Source: Symbiodinium natans (taxonomy: Eukaryota; Sar; Dinophyceae; Suessiales; Symbiodiniaceae). From it: 64,000 nt of DNA. Below, in pieces: positions 57,600-64,000 of this stretch. The notes beneath the pieces were generated by a model, which saw nothing but the letters and a program-made list of their open reading frames with translations, did no database searches and was not told the origin of the DNA. Position 1 is the first letter of the stretch. Each line of letters opens with the position of its first letter. Both the position numbers and the translations under genes were made by a program. The stretch lies in assembly GCA_905221605.1 (NCBI GenBank), contig CAJNDS010002771.1, positions 64,001-128,000 on the forward strand, in the 5' to 3' direction.

Positions 57600-58510
57600 G
57601 GAGACCGATGGTATCGTCGAATCCGACCTGGGCCCCGAGCAACGTGCCGTCGCCGCTTGTGACGAGCGCGCGCTCGAGAGCGTCCGGAGCGCTGCTGCTC
57701 TCGCAAGCTGGACCCCACTCAGGTCGTGCCTTCACAGTGCTCCCTACGTCTGCCGCTGTCGCCCTGCCCCCCGAACACCTCCGCGTGCTCCTTCTGCGAC
57801 GGCTGCGTTTGCCGCTCCCCTTGGCGCCGCGCACCTGTCGTTGCCGAGGCCGCCTCGACCCGCTGGGCGACCACCGCTCAGCGTGTGCGACGTCCGGTGT
57901 GTTGGCGTCCAGAGCCCTCCCGCTTGAGCACGCGGTCGCCCGCGTCTGCCGGGAGAGCGGCGCGCGCGTTGCACGCAACGTCAGGCTCGCTGACATGAAC
58001 ATCGATGTTCCTGTCAGCGACGCGCGTTGCATTGAGGTCGTCGCGAACGGCCTGCTCCTTTGGCACGGCGCGCAGCTCGCGTTTGACGCAACCATCGTCA
58101 GTCCGGTTACGCGGGCCGGCGAGCCGCAGCCGGGCGCCGCACGCCCTGGCGCGGCAGTCCAGGCCGCCGCTCGTCGCAAGCGGTGCCAAACATACCCCGA
58201 GCTTGCGAGCGCGCGACGGGCGCGTCTCGTCGTTGTCGGGGTCGAGGTTGGCGGGCGGTTCGGTGCTGAAGCCGCCTTCCTCCGCCACCTCGCCCGGCAC
58301 CGCGCTGCCAGCCTGCTGCCGCCGCTCCCGGCGGCTGCCAGTGCCGGCTGGGTCCAGCGCTGGTCCGCCTCCTGGAGCTGCCGCCTGGGGGTGACCTCTG
58401 CGATGCAGAAGAGGCGCCTGACCTGCACGAGGTCCTCGCTGAGGTCCGCGGTGGCCCCGCACTGCTCGCAAGCCGCCTGCCGGCGTCTCGAGCCGGGCCG
58501 TAGTTGGTAG
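57600..58510 (+). pseudogene. GC-rich LINE ORF2 C-terminal fragment, copy 2
   Basis: A single frame remains open here: VLPTSAAVALPPEHLRVLLL, LRLPLPLAPRTCRCRGRLDP, GDHRSACATSGVLASRALPL, ARVCRESGARVARNVRLADM, then VVANGLLLWHGAQLAFDATI and, near 58200, ARLVVVGVEVGGRFGAEAAF. This is the C-terminal Cys/His module and terminal domain of the same LINE family as copies at 53.3 and 56.2 kb. The upstream RT is absent, so it is a 5'-truncated insertion. The frame runs to about 58510; the last 60 residues look out of phase. Confidence 0.65.
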
Positions 58511-59500
58511 GCTTCTTGCACTGGGACCGCGGCGAGCGTTCGTAAAAAGGGGGGGGGGGGAAAAAGTGACCGGGACTTGGAGTTCATGTCAGCGACCCGG
58601 ACATTGCAGCCGAAGCGCGTCCCAGCCTGCTCGTATCAATAGGGAAGGCGGTAGGCACTGTGATGGCGGTGGAAAAAACATCTGCAAAACCCTTCAAGGG
58701 GCAAAAGCTTCGCACAGAAACCTTGTCTGACGTTGGCCAGTCCCATGTTTTTCTCAGAACTTCGTTTCGATTCAAACAAACGCACGGAGCAAAGTGGAAC
58801 GTGCAGCTTTTTTTCTGCAACAATGGTTCCATTAAGCATGGCCTTAATTAACACGCCTTAACCGTTGCCATGATTTTAGCACGGCCCCCCCTTTAAAAAG
58901 TTGGGAATGAGGGGGGGGGGGTTCCCCCCACTGCCGCTTATTTCCGGGCTTCCCAGCCGCTTATTTTGCTACAGTGGGGGGGGGGGGGGGAAAGGGGAAT
59001 GATCGTTTAATTAGAGTTAGGGGGCTGCCTGTCATGTTAAACAAACAGCGTGGGATGTAAAGCCCAACTCATGATCTTCGACGAGGAGTTTAGAGGATAG
59101 GAGCTTAAAGGCTTAATCAAGGGGTTCAAGGTTTGGGTTTGTTCGCATGGATCATGTACATAATGAATTCTGATCGTGACACACGATCGTTCGAGGACTC
59201 TCTTGGGTTGGGAGGTTGAAGGGTTGGTGATGTCTTGAGGATGTAATGGGGTTGAGGCTTCAGGGTCCAAGGCTGGTTTCGGGTGAGGGATCAGTTCTTA
59301 ATTGTCCTGCGAGCTGTGCCCATAACTTACTTTTGTTTGCCTATGATGAGAAACACAGGCATAGCATTGTTCCCTAGGCCTAACACAGATTACGAAGGCC
59401 ACTTTCCAGGAGTTGCGCAATCTTGGGAGGGGTAGAGGGCAAGTGAGAAATAGGCGGGAGGGAAGGCAGGGCATGTTTTACACTCCTTTACAAATCTTGC
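58511..59500. other. G-tract-rich non-coding stretch
   Basis: Runs of 8-13 G occur at about 58548, 58911 and 58977, and another cluster lies at 59578. A short open frame at 58660-58851 has no recognisable domain. The strings could form G-quadruplexes. Nothing else is recognised. Confidence 0.6.
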
Positions 59501-59509
59501 TCGCTCTGA

Positions 59510-59966
59510 CTCTAGGACTCCACCCAAGCATCCCAGGGATCCCACAAAGGTCACACAGACAGCTGGAAACAGGTGGCGGGGGGGGGGGGTGTTGGCGTGG
59601 GTCATAAAGGGCCTGTTGCATGCTACAGTCCCCCCTCCTTCCCGCTTATTTCTTTCTTGTCCTATGGGTCCCACACAGGTCCCACAGACAGCCAGAAATA
59701 GGCGGCGAGGCGGGGCTGTGAGGGTGGGTCGTAAAGGCTTCTTGCCGCACTAGAATCCCCCCCCTCCTTCCCGCTTATTTTTGGGGCGTTCCCGGTCCCA
59801 TAGGGGTCCCACAGACAGGCAGAAAATGCCAGAAACAGGCGGCGAGGGCGGGGGTTTGGGGTGGGTCATAAAGGGCAGGGCCTCTTGCACACTGCAGTCC
59901 CCCCCCTTTCCCGCTTATTTCTGGGGCGTTCCCGGTCCCATAGGGGTCCCACAGACAGCCAGAAAG
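59510..59966 (+). repeat. Tandem array, about 130-140-bp units
   Basis: CCCGCTTATT recurs at 59641, 59770 and 59910. Each unit contains GGTCCCACAGACAGCCAGAAA-like sequence, a GGCGG/G-run and GGGTCATAAAGG. About 3.5 diverged copies. Confidence 0.8.
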
Positions 59967-60660
59967 CATCCTAACAGTCGCACAACACGTCCCTCAGACA
60001 GCCAGACAGGCCCTCTTGCATTGCTTTCGTCCCGCCCTCGGCAGCTGGGATAAAGGCTTCCCATGCGCATGCCAAATGGCTTGTCCCTCTTGTGTTTGTT
60101 CCAGAACCTGCTGCAACACGATGGCAGGTGAAACCATTTGAGGTCTTGCGAATTTCACCCGCCGTCGTGTTGTAGGTTCAGGAACAGACAATAAAAAAGA
60201 AAAACTGTCACACGTGGGCTGTGCCTAGCCACGTTGGGCGCGCAACGCTCCCGAGGCCACGCTTCGCAAATTGAACTTGGCCATGAAACGTACACCCAGG
60301 ATGGAGGTTCCCAATCAGACACGCAGCAGACACAGATGCCGGCGAAGACAGCTCGCGCTATAATGCTTTCCGAGTGCCTTTCTGAGAGAACATGCCTTGC
60401 TACAGTCCCCCCCCCCAAACCATAAAAAAACGAAATACACGGGCCACCTATTTCCAGACCACCCCCCACCCCCATAAGGGGGGTGTAGCCCGTCGGTGTG
60501 GTTAAAATTATAACCAATGTGCAATTTCCGATGGCTATCGCAAGAGGTTGACACAGATGAACATGGTGGTCGGGCCCGTGAAAGTTGGCCGCATGAGAGC
60601 GCCTGCCAAAGGTCAGGCCTCGGGACTTTATTTGTATCCACACGCGGTCAAGAAGAGCAA
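59967..60660. other. Stretch without recognised feature
   Basis: Contains one short inverted pair (CCTGCAACACGA...CGTCGTGTTGTAGG near 60105-60175). Open frames overlap on both strands and none looks coding. Confidence 0.4.
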
Positions 60661-60669
60661 TACTCCTTC

Positions 60670-61830
60670 GGTTGTGGATTTAATTTGGAGGGCCTATTTT
60701 TTGGTATTTTTTTGTTTTTTTGGTACATTTTTTTTTTTTTCCGTGGTCCCCTGGTCCCCTGGTCCCCTGGTCTCCTGGTCTCCTGGTCCCCTGGTCTGCT
60801 GCCGTGCGGGCTTGTTTCAAAGCAGATGAACGATTAAAACCCATCGGGCCACTTTTTTCAAAGCATCTGAACGATTGAAGCCCCCCAACCTCCCCGCCTT
60901 TTCAGCCGTGGAAGCAAAGTCAAAGCATATGAACGATTGAATACCATCATGCGAGCATTGTGTTTGCAAATGGGGGGGGCTGCGCCCCCCCAACCCCCCC
61001 GCTTCGTTAAGCCGTGCAAGCTTTTCTCATAGCATATGAAACCCATCAGGCCATTTTTTTCTAAGCATATGAACGTTCGAAACCCATGACACAAGCATTG
61101 TGTTTGCAAATGGGGGGGGCTGCGCCCACCCCAGCCCCCCCGCTTCCTTAAGCCGTGCAAGCCTGTTTCAAAGCATATGAACGACCCCCCTCCGCCTGTT
61201 TTAGCAATGCAAGCTTGTTTCAAAGCATATGAACGCTTGACAGCCATCATGCGAGCATTGTGTTGGCTGCGTCCCAACCCCCTCCCCCCCCGCTTCTTTA
61301 AGCCGTTCAAGCTGTTTTCCAAGCATACGAAAGATTGAAACCCATCCTGCTTTTTCTTTTTTTGTAAGATATGAACGAATGCGAGCATTGTGTTTGCAGA
61401 AGGGGGGGGGGGGGCTGCGCCCCGCCGGCTGCCCCCCGCCTTCGCCCCAACCCCTTCGTTTACCAAGCTACGCAAGCTTCGTTCCAGGCATATGCGTCTT
61501 TTTTCAAACCTGTCATGCGAGCACTGTCAACATTTAAAAGAATTCCTACGAAAAGCAGCACGAATCCTATGAAAACATGGAGGGAAATGAAGGTTTCGTA
61601 GGAAAAACAAAGAAAATGGGACCAGTTCCCATGAAAATATAGAGGGAATGGAGGTTTTTCGGAAAACGCAAGAAAATCGACCAAATCCTATGAAAATTTA
61701 AAACGGGAGTGTAGCCTTTTCCTAGGAAGACCAGGGGACCAGCAGTCCGGGGCAGCAGGAGACCAGGGGACCAGCGGACCACGACAAAAAAAACACAAAA
61801 AAAGAAAGTGCTCCGCCCATTTAATTTTGG
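60670..61830. repeat. Inverted-repeat-bounded segment
   Basis: The left end holds T-runs followed by an 8-bp tandem (GGTCCCCT, seven copies, about 60744-60799). The right end holds the complement (ACCAGGGGACCAGC, about 61729-61780) followed by A-runs, with TTTAATTTGG-type sequence outside both. The arms are diverged but in the same order, so this may be an old foldback element of about 1.15 kb. Confidence 0.5.
60838..61500 (+). repeat. Diverged tandem array with AAGCATATGAACG units
   Basis: AAGCATATGAACG and variants recur about nine times between 60865 and 61490. They alternate with GCGAGCATTGTGTTTGCA, a G8-12 run with GCTGCGCC, and CCCCGCTTCNTTAAGCC. Spacing is irregular (about 40-125 bp), suggesting a higher-order unit with deletions. 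Confidence 0.7.
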
Positions 61831-61999
61831 ACCGCACCCCCTGTCCTGAGGAGGGAGAAAAAGAAGAGAACGAGACAGAGAATGAGGGAAAGAGAGAGAG
61901 AGAGATAAAATGTGAGGCAGTGATGAACCGAGGCAGGGTACGATAGATAGAGAGACCACGCGGCGAAGAAGTAAAATCGACGACGAGCACACGGCGGAA

Positions 62000-62554
62000 G
62001 TGGCAGCCGAAATCCATCGTCGTTTGGCCGGCGAGCAAGCCGGAGGACAACGGTGGGTTATCTTCTGTCACATGGTTTTGTTTCGCATCAATTCTGTGCA
62101 GGAAGTGCCGTTGTGGCAGCATCAGTGGGCTTCTTACGAAATGCATGGGTCGACTTTTTGTGGATGGTGGTTGCTTGCATGCATTCGCAGCTTTGTTGTG
62201 CTTTGCCAGAAACAGGTAAACCCCAGTGTGGTTGCTGCACATATGCTCGAGGCAACCAGCGGAACTGTCCAGTGTTTGGCTGTCGTGAGCATTGTGAGGG
62301 CTTATTTTAGAATGAAACAAAAAGTCGGGCAAATGGTCTTTGGGACTCTTTTTCAAATTGCATGGCAGGCGTATTATGCTTTGTTCCCGCGAATGTGCGG
62401 CGTGCTTGTTGTTTGCTTGCGTGTGCCTGCAAGGTTCGGTGCCGTGCAGGCTTTTGCATTAGCGGATGATTGCTGGGGGGTGGTCTCCGTCGCGCTGATC
62501 ACAGCCGCGACAACTCGACCAACCCCCTGGCAGTTTAGGTTTAATCGAATATAG
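62000..62554 (+). CDS. Hydrophobic open frame, unknown
   Basis: A 184-codon frame with several hydrophobic stretches (CGVLVVCLRVPARFGAVQAF, ACIRSFVVLC) opens with GTG; the first ATG is later, at 62069. Composition could fit a membrane protein, but there is no recognisable motif and the AT-rich surroundings make chance frames likely. Confidence 0.2.
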   Translation: MAAEIHRRLAGEQAGGQRWVIFCHMVLFRINSVQEVPLWQHQWASYEMHGSTFCGWWLLACIRSFVVLCQKQVNPSVVAAHMLEATSGTVQCLAVVSIVRAYFRMKQKVGQMVFGTLFQIAWQAYYALFPRMCGVLVVCLRVPARFGAVQAFALADDCWGVVSVALITAATTRPTPWQFRFNRI

Positions 62555-63300
62555 TCGAATTAGGGATTCCTCAGTTAGTTGGTTTTCCAACGTCTCCCTG
62601 ATGATTATAGCGGTTGAAACATAGTTAAGTTAATGCTTTAAGACGTGCTGAAAACGCTGGCGTCAGCAGCAAATCCGGCAGTTTGACCCATGTTGCCAGT
62701 TGCCCAGATTCCAGCGTCTACTTGGGAATTGCCGTGTTCTGATGTGTAATTCCGCCGCTGTTTTTATTCCTGCTATGTAGCGTCAAGTAAGTCAGGGGCA
62801 CCCGTACATCAAAGTGGCAAGCCCAGCCAGCGTATCCCAAGTCATGGTTCACTGGTTCGACTCGGCCATTTCAAACGTTCATTCTGAGGGGCATGTTGTC
62901 ATGGGGCTTTTGAGCCTGAGTGTCAGCGCCCCTCTCTTCGTGAATGTATTCATGAATTTTGAATGCTCAACAAGTAACAAGGCGCGCGGTCACAAGCGTT
63001 CATACCATTGGTGAACTTGGTTTGCGTCGTTGCGTGGCGCAAACCAGATTCCGCCAAGGCACTGCGCCTTCCGTTCCAAACTGTTACTGTAGCAGGGACT
63101 TTTTTGTCGGTTCCGGTCCTGGAGCAGTCGTTTTTGCAGGCCCATAGATTTGGAGGGGTAAAAAAAGGAGCGCCGATAAATAAATGTAATTCACAAAAAG
63201 TGAATGTAATTTCCAAGATCGAGCGGGAAACGAATTCAGGGCCGCGGCTGGTCTTAAAAGGTTGTGCCGTCATTCTGCACCCCATGTCCGTCATCTTGTG
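62555..63300. other. Stretch without recognised feature
   Basis: No protein domain, repeat or RNA structure was recognised on either strand. Confidence 0.4.
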
Positions 63301-63305
63301 CCACT

Positions 63306-63486
63306 CCTATAAATATATCTATATATTTATATTTATATTTGTATTTGTATTTGTATTTGTATTTGTATTGATATTGATATTGATATTGACATTGACACTG
63401 ATATTGACATTGATATTGATATGCATATTTATATTTATACTTATATTTATAACTATATTCATATTTATATTTATATGTATATTTGC
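63306..63486. repeat. Hexanucleotide microsatellite (TATTTG/TATTGA/TATTTA)
   Basis: 180 bp of six-base units. Blocks of TATTTG pass into TATTGA/CATTGA and then TATTTA variants, so three sub-arrays share one period. Confidence 0.9.
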
Positions 63487-63522
63487 TACCCCCCTCCAAA
63501 GATCTACGTATTTTCATGATTT

Positions 63523-63592
63523 GGCGATGTCAAGTTGAAGACTTGCATGGGCCCGGAGGCGATGTGAAGTTGAAGATTTGCATGGGCCCGGA
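63523..63592 (+). repeat. 35-bp tandem duplication
   Basis: 63523-63557 and 63558-63592 differ at two positions. Each runs from GGCGATGT to CATGGGCCCGGA. Confidence 0.9.
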
Positions 63593-63669
63593 GAGGTGAA
63601 GACGAGTAGAGGACGTTTGTTGGAAAAATAAGCAAGATACCATATGCCTAGGAAGGGCTTATCTATAAA

Positions 63670-64000
63670 CCAGTATCGGTTAAGGGTTTAGGGCTTATTA
63701 GAGAGAGGCCCCGAAGCCCTACAGGGCTTACGGCTTAAAACCTATAGGGTTTTGGGTTAAAACTGGAGCCTAAACCTTTTAGGCCGTACAGGGTTTCAAG
63801 GTTAAGCAATGACAAATAAACCCTTAACATTGAAACCCTATATAGGGTTCAGGTTTCAAGATTGAGGATTTTGGCATTTAAACCTAAGCTCATAGAGTTT
63901 AGACCTTAGGGGTTTGCATTTTAGGCATTTAAACCTGAACCCTAAGTGCTTGGGTCAGGTAAAGCCTAAAGAGCTCTGAAAGGCTCAAAAGTTTTAACCT
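63670..64000 (+). repeat. Degenerate telomere-like sequence
   Basis: AGGGTTTAGGG, CCCTA and GGGTTT variants in both orientations recur to the window end (for example AAACCCTATATAGGGTTCAGG). The short inverted pairs could fold. It is not a regular telomere array. Confidence 0.6.

Noticed and set aside
60155-60643. 162-codon minus-strand open frame
   Set aside because: No recognisable domain, overlaps other frames and low-complexity G/C runs.
63670-64000. True telomere or chromosome end
   Set aside because: TTTAGGG-like strings are irregular and in both orientations, so this is interstitial degenerate sequence.

Overview
The window reads as nuclear DNA of a dinoflagellate, probably a symbiodiniacean-like or suessialean species. 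The species cannot be fixed without a search. The support is copies of the dinoflagellate spliced-leader core (GCCATTTTGGCTCAAG) fossilised upstream of several reading frames, retroelement families that carry cytosine-methyltransferase-like domains, TTTAGGG-like interstitial repeats, and long stretches with few ordinary genes. Almost every convincing coding region is a retroelement. No tRNA, rRNA, bacterial operon or CRISPR feature was found.

1-3.1 kb: the tail of an RNase H, a 230-bp inverted repeat, a phospholipase-D-like (HKD) exon, a MITE with an 8-bp target duplication, a spliced-leader relic, and the first half of a methyltransferase-like pol gene.

3.1-30.7 kb: a nest four levels deep, all on the plus strand. 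The methyltransferase-like pol frame (2.85-3.14 and 30.70-31.19 kb) is split by a LINE (3141-30686; 13-bp target duplication). The LINE codes for AP-endonuclease, reverse transcriptase, C2H2 fingers and a ubiquitin-protease-like domain. It is split by a Ty1/copia element (10487-27369; about 185/200-bp LTRs; 5-bp duplication CATGG). The copia Gag frame is in turn split by a tyrosine-recombinase retroelement (about 12907-21598) with split direct repeats in the order A1-ORFs-B1A2-B2. Removing each insert restores the reading frame of its host.

31.4-34.4 kb: a decayed third element with a CCCH-finger Gag, an in-frame UGA, a 2-oxoglutarate/Fe(II)-dioxygenase-like domain and a methyltransferase-like domain.

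36.15-47.04 kb: a 300-bp-arm foldback element with tRNA-like Pol III boxes. Its right arm is interrupted by a second, apparently complete split-direct-repeat element (36574-46797). That element codes for an unknown protein, a tyrosine recombinase, a CCCH Gag, an in-frame UGA, and a methyltransferase-RT-RNase H polyprotein.

47-53 kb: low coding content, with only weak exon-like stretches. 53.3-58.5 kb: GC-rich fragments of another LINE family, one with an inverted 5' half. 58.5-64 kb: tandem repeats, G-tracts, a hexanucleotide microsatellite and degenerate telomere-like sequence.

The most interesting system is the split-repeat tyrosine-recombinase family. Its gene order is ORF-X, recombinase, Gag(CCCH), UGA, methyltransferase-RT-RNase H. 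Related Gag-UGA-pol junctions occur three times in the window, and one copy adds a dioxygenase-like domain. All functional calls come from reading motifs by eye; no database search was run.
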